From: Lacticaseibacillus parakribbianus
Lineage (GTDB): Bacteria; Bacillota; Bacilli; Lactobacillales; Lactobacillaceae
Assembly: GCF_025490915.1 (NCBI RefSeq)
Contig: NZ_JANQBA010000011.1
Span: 34,786 to 98,785 of the forward strand
DNA length: 64,000 nucleotides
Reading direction: 5' to 3'
This document shows positions 15,272-23,959 of this stretch, in pieces. Both the position numbers and the translations under genes were made by a program. Under the pieces are notes generated by a model. The model saw only the letters and a program-made list of their open reading frames with translations, ran no database searches and was not told the origin of the DNA. Position 1 is the stretch's first letter. Each line of letters starts with the position of its first letter.

Positions 15272-16893
15272 TGACGTCACAAGAACAGCAACAAGTAACT
15301 CAAGATTTGCAGAACCGTATTTGGCAAGCAGCCAATGCTTTGCGTAATTCTGGCATGGAAGCCAACGACTATCGTGATTACACGTTAGGGCTTATTTTCT
15401 ATAAGTACGAGTCTGACCGCTTCTTGCGCCAAATCTCTGAAGGGTTAGGCGTTGACTTTACCAATTTAGACGATGCGCAGGCTACGTATGAGGCCGCTTT
15501 GCAAGATGACGATGCCAAGGAAGTCGTTGATTACGTTAAGGATGCAATCGGCTTTATGATTGATCCTGACAAGACGTTTCATCATTTGGTTAAGGACGTG
15601 CACGCCGCGACTTTTCAAACCGCTGACTTGGCGCAAGCCTTGAAGAACCTTGAAGACTCTGATCCTGTATTTGCGGGCTTGTTTGATGATCTTGACCTCA
15701 ATGCCACCAAGCTTGGTAGCACCGAACAAGAGCGTAACAGCGTCATCGGTGATGTGATGAGTGCGTTAGACCAAATCAACTTCGCCGCTGATACCGGCCT
15801 TGATGTGATGGGTAACGCATACGAGTACCTGATCTCCCAGTTTCAAACGGAATCTGCTAAAAAGGCAGGGGAATTTTACACGCCTCAAGCCGTTAGTCGC
15901 TTGATGATGCAGATCGGCATGAAAGGGCGCGAAGACGTTCAAGGGGTTTCCGTGTATGATCCGGCCATGGGGTCAGGGTCACTGCTGTTGAATGCAAAGC
16001 GCTACAACTCGCATCCTGACTCGATTCAATATTTCGGTCAAGAAGTGAAGACCGCGCCTTATAACTTGGCGCGCATGAACATGATGCTTCACGATGTGCC
16101 AGTATCTAACCAGCATTTGAACCTTGGCAACACGTTGGGTACAGATTGGCCGAGTGATGAACCAACCAACTTTGATATTGTAACTATGAACCCTCCGTAC
16201 AGCCTGTCATGGAAGCCAACTAAGGCAATGTCAACTGATCCGCGTTTCCAAGCGTATGACGTAGCGCCTAAGAGCGCCGCCGACTATGCGTTCTTGACGC
16301 ATGGCTTGTATCACTTGAAGGCTGACGGGACGATGGCTATTGTTTTGGCTACCGGCGTCTTGTTCCGTGGTGGCGCTGAAGGGCGCATCCGTGAAGCACT
16401 GTTGAAGAAGGGCAATATTTCGGCAGTGATCGGCATGCCGTCAAATATCTTCCACAACACGGGTATCCCGACGGTTGTTATCGTGCTGAAGAAGCAACGC
16501 GACGACAATGACGTGCTGTTCATCGACGCGTCCAAGCAATTCCGCAAGGCTAAGAACCAAAATGTGATGGGTCCAGAGCATACGGATCTAATCTTGAAGA
16601 CGCTCGTGGATCGTGAAGACGTGACCTATAACGAGGACGGGACCGAGTTTAGCCACCTGGTGAAGTTTGAAGATCTGGAAGCCAATGACTTCAATATGAA
16701 CATCCCAATGTACGTTGATACGTACCTGCCAGAGGCACCGGTTGACGTCAATGCGCTTGTCTCAGACGTTAATGACGTGCAAGGGCAGATTGTAGACCAG
16801 AACAAGCAGCTGCACGACTTGTTCGGGCAGTTTGTTGGTGAAGACGCTGCTAAGCAAGCTGAGGTAGATAAGATTCGGGGGTTGTTTGAATGA
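15268..16893 (+). CDS. hsdM: Type I restriction-modification DNA methyltransferase, M subunit
   Basis: The 541-residue protein is an N6-adenine methyltransferase subunit. An N-terminal helical HsdM domain (about 10-140) is followed by the catalytic domain with SAM-binding motif DPAMGSGSLLLN near residue 232 and catalytic NPPYSLSW near residue 310. With HsdS it methylates the recognition site and with HsdR forms the restriction complex. Start ATG 15268 or the adjacent ATG 15271. It overlaps hsdS by 4 bases (ATGA). Base composition is intermediate between the AT-rich CBASS genes and the GC-rich chromosome. Confidence 0.95.
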   Translation: MMTSQEQQQVTQDLQNRIWQAANALRNSGMEANDYRDYTLGLIFYKYESDRFLRQISEGLGVDFTNLDDAQATYEAALQDDDAKEVVDYVKDAIGFMIDPDKTFHHLVKDVHAATFQTADLAQALKNLEDSDPVFAGLFDDLDLNATKLGSTEQERNSVIGDVMSALDQINFAADTGLDVMGNAYEYLISQFQTESAKKAGEFYTPQAVSRLMMQIGMKGREDVQGVSVYDPAMGSGSLLLNAKRYNSHPDSIQYFGQEVKTAPYNLARMNMMLHDVPVSNQHLNLGNTLGTDWPSDEPTNFDIVTMNPPYSLSWKPTKAMSTDPRFQAYDVAPKSAADYAFLTHGLYHLKADGTMAIVLATGVLFRGGAEGRIREALLKKGNISAVIGMPSNIFHNTGIPTVVIVLKKQRDDNDVLFIDASKQFRKAKNQNVMGPEHTDLILKTLVDREDVTYNEDGTEFSHLVKFEDLEANDFNMNIPMYVDTYLPEAPVDVNALVSDVNDVQGQIVDQNKQLHDLFGQFVGEDAAKQAEVDKIRGLFE

Positions 16894-18101
16894 GCTTGAA
16901 TAATGAAAGCCCGAAGATGACGCCTGCGGTTCGAGCTGCTGGATTTACCGGTGATTGGGAACAGCGTAAGCTCAGTGGGCTATTTGAAACGCAATCACGG
17001 CCGATAAATATGGAAGCCAATTCGGAATATGAGCTAGTTACCGTTAAGCGTAGAAATGGCGGTGTTGTATCTCGAGGTAAGTTTAAGGGTAATGAAGTCC
17101 TTGTCAAATCACAGTTTGAATTACGATCTGGAGATTTTCTTATTTCGAAACGACAAGTGGTTCATGGCGCAACTGGGATAGTCCCTCGTTCTCTTGATGG
17201 TGCTATTGTTTCCAACGAGTATCTCGTCCTTCGCGGAAACAGTATGCTGAATACTGATTTTTTTCGGATACTTAGTGAGCGTCCTCAAATGTATTTATTA
17301 TATTTCTTGAGTTCATATGGTATCGATATCGAGAAGTTGGTGTTTAACGTTCGGATGTGGATGAATAAAGAAATTTTGATTCCGTCACTTAACGAACAGT
17401 TAAAAAACTGCACTTTAATTCAGAAGCTAGATGATACTGTTATTTCTCATCAGCATAAACTTTCAGGTTTGCAGCAAGCACGCAGCTGGGCAGAACAGAA
17501 TTTGTTTCCGACATCGAATAAAATTACCCCGAAAGTTCGTGTTGATGAATTCGACGGTGCATGGACGAGTACCAATATTGGTGATATTTGTAAAGAGATC
17601 AAAGATCGTTCAGCAAATGGTGAGCTCCTATCTGTAACTCGGCACAATGGTGTGGTACGTTTCTCTGAGACTGGTCGTAAGGATAATTCCAGCAATGACA
17701 AGTCTAACTATAAGTGGGTTTCTAAAGGTGATTTAGTTTATAACTCAATGCGGATGTGGCAAGGTGCCAGTGGCTTGTCGAAGTATGATGGTATCGTAAG
17801 TCCAGCTTATACGGTAGTTAAGTTAGAGCCGACTGTTGACGGGAACTTTATCAGTCTCTTATTTAAGAATGATCCGCTGGTGTTTATCTTTCGGCGTCAT
17901 TCAAAGGGGCTCACCTCTGACACTTGGAATCTGAAGTATCCAGAATTGTCAAAAATTCGCATCAGCTATCCGTCATTGGCTGAGCAGCAGGCTATTGCCA
18001 AGGTCTTCACTACAATCGATGCTCGTATCAAGTCAGAACAACAACTCATCGCAGATCTCCAAGAGGTTAAGCGTTGGGCGCTGGATAACATGTTCGTATA
18101 A
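16890..18101 (+). CDS. hsdS: Type I restriction-modification specificity subunit
   Basis: The 403-residue protein has two half-subunits, each a target recognition domain followed by a conserved helix. Each half opens with a related motif (FTGDWEQRKLSGLFE near residue 11; FDGAWTSTNIGDICKE near residue 217) and ends with a coiled helix (QKLDDTVISHQHKLSGLQQ; FTTIDARIKSEQQLIADLQ). It determines the bipartite DNA target of the HsdRMS complex. It is translationally coupled to hsdM by a 4-base overlap. Only one hsdS is present and I saw no inverted partial copy or invertase nearby, so there is no sign of a shuffling locus. Confidence 0.94.
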   Translation: MSLNNESPKMTPAVRAAGFTGDWEQRKLSGLFETQSRPINMEANSEYELVTVKRRNGGVVSRGKFKGNEVLVKSQFELRSGDFLISKRQVVHGATGIVPRSLDGAIVSNEYLVLRGNSMLNTDFFRILSERPQMYLLYFLSSYGIDIEKLVFNVRMWMNKEILIPSLNEQLKNCTLIQKLDDTVISHQHKLSGLQQARSWAEQNLFPTSNKITPKVRVDEFDGAWTSTNIGDICKEIKDRSANGELLSVTRHNGVVRFSETGRKDNSSNDKSNYKWVSKGDLVYNSMRMWQGASGLSKYDGIVSPAYTVVKLEPTVDGNFISLLFKNDPLVFIFRRHSKGLTSDTWNLKYPELSKIRISYPSLAEQQAIAKVFTTIDARIKSEQQLIADLQEVKRWALDNMFV

Positions 18102-18112
18102 TAGGAGAGAAG

Positions 18113-18482
18113 ATGATTGCCGTGGGAAACCCATTGCAGAATTTGCCAAAGTCCATGTCAGGACGAATCTTAAAAGTCATTACCATCGAAAAGACGGGCG
18201 CTGATGCGTATCGGCTGTCTTATCTTGATGATGATCTCAAGACTCAACGGGCCAATGTTCCGTCTCCTTTGAAGCCGTGGGCACGTCATATTTATCAGAT
18301 GAGCACTGGTTATTGGACGCGTTGAATTTGGCGTTCGGCCTACTGATGGGTTTACCTATGCTGAGCAGCTCTTGACCGACCAGGAATTGCAACTGGCAAC
18401 AGAGAATTGGAATCAGTTGCCGGAACGCCAACGACTTGATCTTCTTGTTCAGTTGTGGTCGAAAGAATCCGAATCACACTAA
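18113..18482 (+). pseudogene. Frameshifted small gene between hsdS and hsdR
   Basis: ATG 18113 behind AGGAGAG opens a frame that stops at 18325. A second frame continues at once, from about 18310 (VIGRVEFGVRPTDGFTYAE) to the stop at 18480-18482, and its composition looks coding. A single-base indel near 18310-18325 would join them to a protein of about 122 residues (N-terminal part MIAVGNPLQNLPKSM). Family not recognised; position inside the hsd operon suggests an accessory protein of this restriction system. It may be a true pseudogene, a programmed frameshift or a sequencing error. Confidence 0.65.
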
Positions 18483-18500
18483 TTAAAAGTGAGGCACTGT

Positions 18501-21500
18501 ATGTCTGTCTATTTCAAAGATGAGGTTGGCGCTGAAGCCATTCTTGAAGAAAATCTAATCGACCAACTGGTCAAGGACACTAAGTCCAATATCGGTCAGT
18601 GGGTTTATCGTGGCGACATTACCACCGATAATGAACTGTGGGACAATTTACGCCAGAAGCTCGATGCCACTAACAAGGATGTTTTACTCGGCAAAAAGCT
18701 TACTGATAATGAGTTTGCCCAGGTGAAGACGTTCCTATCGTTCAACTCAGCCTATGATGCGGCTACATGGCTTCAAGGCGAAAACGGCGTGGCCCATATT
18801 CCTTACCAACCATCAGATGCCAGTCGCAAGCGGCAATCCTTGGTGGCTTTTGTGGCGCGTGATATTGCCGGTGGAACGTCTTGCTACGAGATCATCAACC
18901 AGTATATTTCCAATAAGTCGAAGGCGGTTGGTGAGGATGCCAATGACCGGCGGTTTGATGTCACGCTGCTGATCAACGGCATTCCGATGATTCACATTGA
19001 GTTGAAGACACAAAATCATCCCTACATGGATGCTTACCGTCAGCTCGAGAAGTACACGCGTGAAGGCCATTTCCATGGGTTGTTTAGTTGCGTGCAGATG
19101 TTTGTTGTCTCAAACGGTAGCAACACACGGTATTTCGCACCAGCTGCTGCGACAGACTTTGACGGACGTTTCTTGATTCGCTGGTCTGATGATAAGAACC
19201 GGCCAGTGGAGAATCTTCAGACGTTTGCAGAGGATGTTTTGACGATTCCAATGGGTCATAAGATGGTAGCTCATTTCACCGTCATTGACTACGCCCACAA
19301 ACGCTTGATGCTGATGCGCCCTTATCAGATCCATGCCCTAGAGGCTGTCTTTGAGGCGGCGAAGCACCGTAAGTCTGGGTTTGTGTGGCATACAACTGGT
19401 TCTGGCAAGACCATTACAGCCTACAAGGTCGCCCAGCGCTTATTGTGGATTCCATCGGTCAATCACACGGTTTATATCGTTGATCGCGTTGACTTGGATG
19501 ACCAAGCGACGGATGCGTTCCAGTCTTACGCCAAATTTGAGAACTTCTCAGTGGAAGGTACGGACAACTCTGGCCAATTGATCGATGCCCTGCATGAGCA
19601 GAAGCAAACGGCCATTATCACCACGGCGCAAAAGCTTGGCAAGTTGATCGATTACTATAAGAAACGATACGGGGATCAAGATCCTAAGCACTTGCATGGC
19701 TTGCGCCTTGAGATGATTGTCGATGAGTGTCATCGGTCAATTTCCGCGGAACAGATGGCCTACATTAAGGAATTCTTCCCGCAAAGTGACTGGTACGGGT
19801 TTACCGGGACGCCGATCTTCGATGAAAACAAGAAGAACGTAAAGGGACAATTGCCTGATACCACCGAAAAGCAGTTCGGTGAAGTCCTATCGACGTATAA
19901 CATCCAAGATGCGTTGAGGGATGGCAGCGTGTTGGACTTCCAGCCAGACTATCAGCGGCCATTTGAAGACTATGATCTGGATGCGGCGGTCGCGGCAGCC
20001 AGTGGGAAAACGCAAGCTGAACTGACTGATATGGACCCGATGAAAAAGGAATCCTTGTTGCCATCTGAATATTTTGACGACGAAAAGCATTTGGATAGCG
20101 TCATCGATTATATTCTGAACAAGTCTAGCCAAAAGCTTGGTTTCCAGCGTGGGTCCGGCAATACGTTTGAAGGGATTCTGACCACCGGGACGATTCCTCG
20201 GGCAATCGCGTATTATAAACGGTTCAAGGAAGCCTTGCAGAACCCTGATGCCATGAAGAAGCGCATTAAGCTGATGGCACCGGATGGATTTCCAAAGATT
20301 GCGCTGACATACTCCGCAGCGGATAACAATAAGACCGGTGATGTTGAACGGGCCGAAGACTTGTATGCCGCAATTGATGACTACAACGAGATGTTTGGGA
20401 CCACTTTCCAGCACGACCAAAAAGGCATTGCATCATACAATTCCGATTTGTCAAAACGCCTGTCTCGTAAGGAATCTAAGTATACGTCGCGCTCTGAACA
20501 ATTGGACTTGGTCATTGTTGCGCGGCGATTACTAACGGGATTTGATGCACCAATTCTGTCAACGTTATACGTTGATCGGCCAGTGATGAGCGCAGCAGAG
20601 TTGATCCAGTCGTTCTCGCGGACAAACCGAACGTTTGATGATCGCGACAAGCCGCACGGCCAAATTGTGACGTTCCAATCACCAGTAACGTATCGACACG
20701 CGGTAAACGCCGCTATTACGTTGTATGCCCATGGTGGTGAATCAGTGGCTTTGGCACCAGAATGGAAGCCCGCGCGCATTAAGCTACATGATGCGGTAGC
20801 TAAACTCAAACAAGTGGCGCCTGAGTGGAACACCGTGACCGAAGAATCTACAGTCACTGAGCAAACGGACTTTGTGAAGGCATTCCAATCGTTTGCCAAG
20901 GCTTACCAGGATGCCAAATTCTATGCGGAGTTCGATGCTGACCAGGTCAAAGAACAGTTCGGCATTGATGACAATTTCTTTGACGAGTATAACGGCAATT
21001 ATCAAAATGTGTTGGAGCACTTGAAGTCGCGTGTGACCGATGATGGCGACTCCGATGATGTCCGCAAACTGGTAGAGTTGGACTTTGAGCTGTCGCTATA
21101 TCGTTCTGATATTATCGACTACAATTACATCATGCGATTGATCGCTGCGTATTCTGATGAAGTGGACGACTTAACCGATGCTCAGCAAGACAAGCGTGCC
21201 GCTGAAATTGCTGACGCAATCGACAAGATGTCCAAGGATAATCCAAAGATTGCAGCCATCATTAATGATTTGTGGGGTGCAGTTGACGCCGGTGATTTGC
21301 ATTCAGCGGATTTGATGAATCGCTTTAATGAGGAAGTCGGTGACAAGCTTCATGAAGCGCTTGATGGTTTCTCTGATAAGTGGCAAATTGATAGTGATAA
21401 GTTGGCCTATACGGCGCGTCACTTCGATCCTAAAGCCGATAAGGTACAAGAGCAGCCGGGCTACCCGGAATTAAAGGGTTCATTTTCGATTGATCAATAC

Positions 21501-21611
21501 TTGGAACATGGTGGCAAGAAGGAACATTTCCCGTTCAAGTATGCGAAAAACTTTAACCAAGATCTAGCGTCAACGTTGCGTGAAGACGTGGCACCTTTAA
21601 TTTACTTTTAA
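18501..21611 (+). CDS. hsdR: Type I restriction endonuclease, R subunit
   Basis: About 1036 residues. PD-(D/E)xK nuclease motif at about 150-175 (RRFDVTLLINGIPMIHIELK, with D, E and K), then superfamily 2 helicase/translocase motifs: Walker A TTGSGKT near 298, VDECHRS near 407, FTGTPIF near 434, and a later motif with SFSRTNRT. It pumps DNA and cleaves when the HsdMS target is unmethylated. Start ATG 18501 lies 6 bases after GTGAGG; an upstream in-frame GTG (18489) is less likely. Intact reading frame; ends before a strong terminator, so hsdM, hsdS, the small gene and hsdR form one operon. Confidence 0.95.
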   Translation: MSVYFKDEVGAEAILEENLIDQLVKDTKSNIGQWVYRGDITTDNELWDNLRQKLDATNKDVLLGKKLTDNEFAQVKTFLSFNSAYDAATWLQGENGVAHIPYQPSDASRKRQSLVAFVARDIAGGTSCYEIINQYISNKSKAVGEDANDRRFDVTLLINGIPMIHIELKTQNHPYMDAYRQLEKYTREGHFHGLFSCVQMFVVSNGSNTRYFAPAAATDFDGRFLIRWSDDKNRPVENLQTFAEDVLTIPMGHKMVAHFTVIDYAHKRLMLMRPYQIHALEAVFEAAKHRKSGFVWHTTGSGKTITAYKVAQRLLWIPSVNHTVYIVDRVDLDDQATDAFQSYAKFENFSVEGTDNSGQLIDALHEQKQTAIITTAQKLGKLIDYYKKRYGDQDPKHLHGLRLEMIVDECHRSISAEQMAYIKEFFPQSDWYGFTGTPIFDENKKNVKGQLPDTTEKQFGEVLSTYNIQDALRDGSVLDFQPDYQRPFEDYDLDAAVAAASGKTQAELTDMDPMKKESLLPSEYFDDEKHLDSVIDYILNKSSQKLGFQRGSGNTFEGILTTGTIPRAIAYYKRFKEALQNPDAMKKRIKLMAPDGFPKIALTYSAADNNKTGDVERAEDLYAAIDDYNEMFGTTFQHDQKGIASYNSDLSKRLSRKESKYTSRSEQLDLVIVARRLLTGFDAPILSTLYVDRPVMSAAELIQSFSRTNRTFDDRDKPHGQIVTFQSPVTYRHAVNAAITLYAHGGESVALAPEWKPARIKLHDAVAKLKQVAPEWNTVTEESTVTEQTDFVKAFQSFAKAYQDAKFYAEFDADQVKEQFGIDDNFFDEYNGNYQNVLEHLKSRVTDDGDSDDVRKLVELDFELSLYRSDIIDYNYIMRLIAAYSDEVDDLTDAQQDKRAAEIADAIDKMSKDNPKIAAIINDLWGAVDAGDLHSADLMNRFNEEVGDKLHEALDGFSDKWQIDSDKLAYTARHFDPKADKVQEQPGYPELKGSFSIDQYLEHGGKKEHFPFKYAKNFNQDLASTLREDVAPLIYF

Positions 21612-21615
21612 AGAC

Positions 21616-21653
21616 AAAGGCATCTCCAACTAAAGCGTAGGGGATGCCTTTTT
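21616..21653 (+). terminator. Terminator of the hsd operon
   Basis: AAAGGCATCTCC (21616-21627) pairs with GGGGATGCCTTT (21640-21651), followed by more T. Located directly after the hsdR stop. Confidence 0.85.
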
Positions 21654-21741
21654 ATCTTGAAATACTGAAGGGGGACATTGCAATCATCCACTTCTACCAA
21701 GTTTTCGTTCACCCACGTCAGAAAGCTGTCCACTTAGAATA

Positions 21742-21981
21742 CTATTCAGGCCATTCAAAAACATCCATGAATCGGCATCGTCTAGAATGCCATTGTGTGG
21801 ACGTTGGAATTCTTAATTTCCACTTTCCCCTCTCGTTTAAATTAATGGTCAAGCCATTAATCAGTTTCACACCAATATTCACCAGTTCATCATTTGTCGC
21901 CCGTTCATCTGTTGTCCAGATTCTATCAATCAGCGCTCCCGCCACTGTGGAGTACTCGTATGCGCTCATTGTGATTTCCAT
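21742..21981 (-). other. Possible gene remnant, 79-residue frame
   Basis: An open frame of 79 codons (MEITMSAYEYSTVAGALIDR at the start) lies in the AT-rich gap after hsdR. It has no ribosome site and ends without a terminator, so it may be a decayed fragment. Family not recognised. The remaining gap 21982-22140 shows nothing clear. Confidence 0.25.
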
Positions 21982-22140
21982 GTAGTAATTCGCAATTCGA
22001 CACTGTACATGTTATTAATCATTGCGGTCTCCAATCCTGTAATGTTCTCGTATTGACCGTTCGCGTCAATCACATTAAGATCCTGTTACAGTTCAGCTTT
22101 CAGTTTCAAAACGCGTCCTACAAACCGTCTGTATATGGTG

Positions 22141-22390
22141 AGAGCGAAAGTTCTCACAGGCCTTCCGGAAGGGTCTTGAAACGTATCGCCGCCGCGCGCG
22201 GCGTGCAGCGCGAAAGCCGCTAGCGCGAGCGGCGGCGGTCGGCGTTAGCCGGCCGCCACAAGCCCCCGGTCTCTAATAGGGGGGCAAATATTAGAGACAA
22301 AATACACGTAAGTAGGACGAAAGCGCCGGTGGCAAGCCACTTTGCGTAGGCAGATAGGTGGCTTTGCTGTCAGGTTGCTTCGAAAGGAGC
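22141..22390. other. Hairpin-rich region before rep, possible oriT or double-strand origin
   Basis: Directly upstream of the Rep_trans gene lies a cluster of secondary structures: GTGAGA...TCTCAC (22138-22158), AGGCCTTCCGGAAGGGTCTT, a very GC-rich block (22191-22250) of CGCCGCC/GGCGGCGG type, and a perfect inverted repeat GTCTCTAATA (22269-22278) / TATTAGAGAC (22289-22298) whose loop contains GGGGGG facing an upstream CCCCC. Then GGTGGCAAGCCACTTTGCG and AGGTGGCTTTGC. Elements with Rep_trans initiators usually carry their nick site just upstream of rep, so this is a candidate origin; the nick site is not proven. Confidence 0.5.
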
Positions 22391-22394
22391 TAAC

Positions 22395-23675
22395 ATGCTG
22401 AAAGATTTGAACTTAGTCGGCGGGATGACGAATACCGACTGGCTAAACCAGTTTCATGATGAGATGCGCATGCACAAGATTACTCAGGGTCAATTAGCGA
22501 AGACGGCTGATTATAGTCGGTCGCATTTGAACCAGTTGCTGACAGGGAAGAGTCCGATTAACAAGCAAGCGCGATTGCGATTGACGTTGGCACTGCGATC
22601 GCTGACCGGTCAGAACAATATTGACGTCTGTATTGATTATTTGGGCGTCACCTTCAAGTCACACGACTATGAAGAGCTGGTGACGGAGTTGTTCCAGCTC
22701 AACCTCAATCACTTCAGTCTTAAGGAAGGCGCGCGCTATGGTTACAGTGCGACCTTCAAATGTGGCGAAATCGACGTGTTGCTGTCGCCATATCAAGATG
22801 TAAATGCAGACGGTTATGATCCTAGTGAGGATAGTGGCACGATGATTGAGTTGAAAGGTCAAGGCTGCCGCTACGTTGAATCGTACTTGCGCCAGCAGGA
22901 TCGCACCTGGTACGACTTCCTAGAGACGTGCATTGCGCTTGACGGTCATTTCACCCGAGTTGACCTCGCCATCAATGATCGCAATGGCTTGCTTGACGTA
23001 CCAACCTTGATTGAGAAGTGTGACCGTGATGAATTCACCTCACGTTTTCATGGTTTCCGAGATAATCGCACCAAGCAGTGGAAGGTATCGGGCAGAACCT
23101 TGTATCTGGGGTCGCCGCAAAGTGAAGTGTACTTCTGTATTTACGACAAGGCCTTTGAGCAACACCAGAAGCACCCTGAGATTGCGATTGAAGATCAGCC
23201 GATACGGACACGCTTTGAAGTCCGGTTACGTCGCAAACGCGCCGCTGCGGCAATTAAGAATTTGTTGGCAGAGCATGATCCAGAGAAAGTTGTGTTCGGC
23301 ATCATCAATCGCTACCTGCGTTTTTTGACGCCGAGTCACAAAGCGAAGAGTCAGTGGGCGACAGATCCGCGCTGGGATGCTTTCATCGGCAATTATCGCG
23401 ACAAGCTGCGACTTTCTACCAATCCTGAACCATTGAGTTACGCGCACATTACCCGTTGGCTCAAGAAGCAGGTCGCGCCGTCGCTGAAGATGTTGCAGCT
23501 GATTGATCAATACAATGGCACTACTGAGCTGAAGGCGATTATTGACGGCGGCAAGCTGACGCAGCGCCACTGGGACTTGATTCACCACTATCAGCACCAC
23601 CGTAATGGCGTTTTGACGGATGCAGAAACAAGTGAGACATCAAAAAAGAGCGACTATGCCGACCAAAGCAAGTAG
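22395..23675 (+). CDS. Rep_trans-family replication initiation protein with N-terminal HTH
   Basis: The 426-residue protein resembles the Rep_trans initiators/relaxases of Tn916-type elements (Orf20-like) and pT181-type plasmids. Residues about 17-65 form a Cro/CI-type helix-turn-helix (ITQGQLAKTADYSRSHLNQL). The core follows from about 78 (CIDYLGVTFKS), with FTRVDLAINDR near 182 and YFCIYDKAFEQ near 250, the latter carrying the expected catalytic Tyr region; RTRFEVRLRRKRA follows. It would nick the element's origin for replication or transfer. Start ATG 22395 sits behind AAAGGAG. Followed by DUF3173 and integrase genes, a common module of integrative mobilisable elements. Confidence 0.85.
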   Translation: MLKDLNLVGGMTNTDWLNQFHDEMRMHKITQGQLAKTADYSRSHLNQLLTGKSPINKQARLRLTLALRSLTGQNNIDVCIDYLGVTFKSHDYEELVTELFQLNLNHFSLKEGARYGYSATFKCGEIDVLLSPYQDVNADGYDPSEDSGTMIELKGQGCRYVESYLRQQDRTWYDFLETCIALDGHFTRVDLAINDRNGLLDVPTLIEKCDRDEFTSRFHGFRDNRTKQWKVSGRTLYLGSPQSEVYFCIYDKAFEQHQKHPEIAIEDQPIRTRFEVRLRRKRAAAAIKNLLAEHDPEKVVFGIINRYLRFLTPSHKAKSQWATDPRWDAFIGNYRDKLRLSTNPEPLSYAHITRWLKKQVAPSLKMLQLIDQYNGTTELKAIIDGGKLTQRHWDLIHHYQHHRNGVLTDAETSETSKKSDYADQSK

Positions 23676-23752
23676 TCACCCTTCACAGATAAGATTTGGG
23701 TCCTATCTGGTTTGATTATCTCACTTCAATCAATGAGAAGGAAGTGACGTAA

Positions 23753-23959
23753 TTGGATAAGAGTTTTGTCTGCTATCAAGATCTGATGGCATTAGGGTTT
23801 AAGCAGCACACCGCGCGCGATATCATTAGACAAGCGAAGCAAAGGATGGTACAAAAGGGGTATCCCTTGTATCTCAACCGAAACTTAGGGCGCGTGCCGC
23901 GTTCTGTCGTTGAGTCCATTCTCGGATCACCGATGAATGGAGCTGTTGAGAATGAGTAA
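23753..23959 (+). CDS. DUF3173 protein, probable excisionase-like factor
   Basis: A 68-residue protein starting at TTG 23753 behind GAAGGAAG. The sequence (CYQDLMALGFKQHTARDII and VPRSVVESILG) matches the small DUF3173 proteins found just upstream of tyrosine integrases in integrative elements. It looks like a winged-helix or MerR-like DNA-binding fold and is likely to act with the integrase as a recombination directionality factor; this role is inferred from position. Its stop overlaps the integrase start by 8 bases. Confidence 0.8.
   Translation: MDKSFVCYQDLMALGFKQHTARDIIRQAKQRMVQKGYPLYLNRNLGRVPRSVVESILGSPMNGAVENE

Noticed and set aside
16890..18101. Phase-variable hsdS shuffling locus
   Set aside because: Only one hsdS, no inverted partial copies and no recombinase inside the operon.
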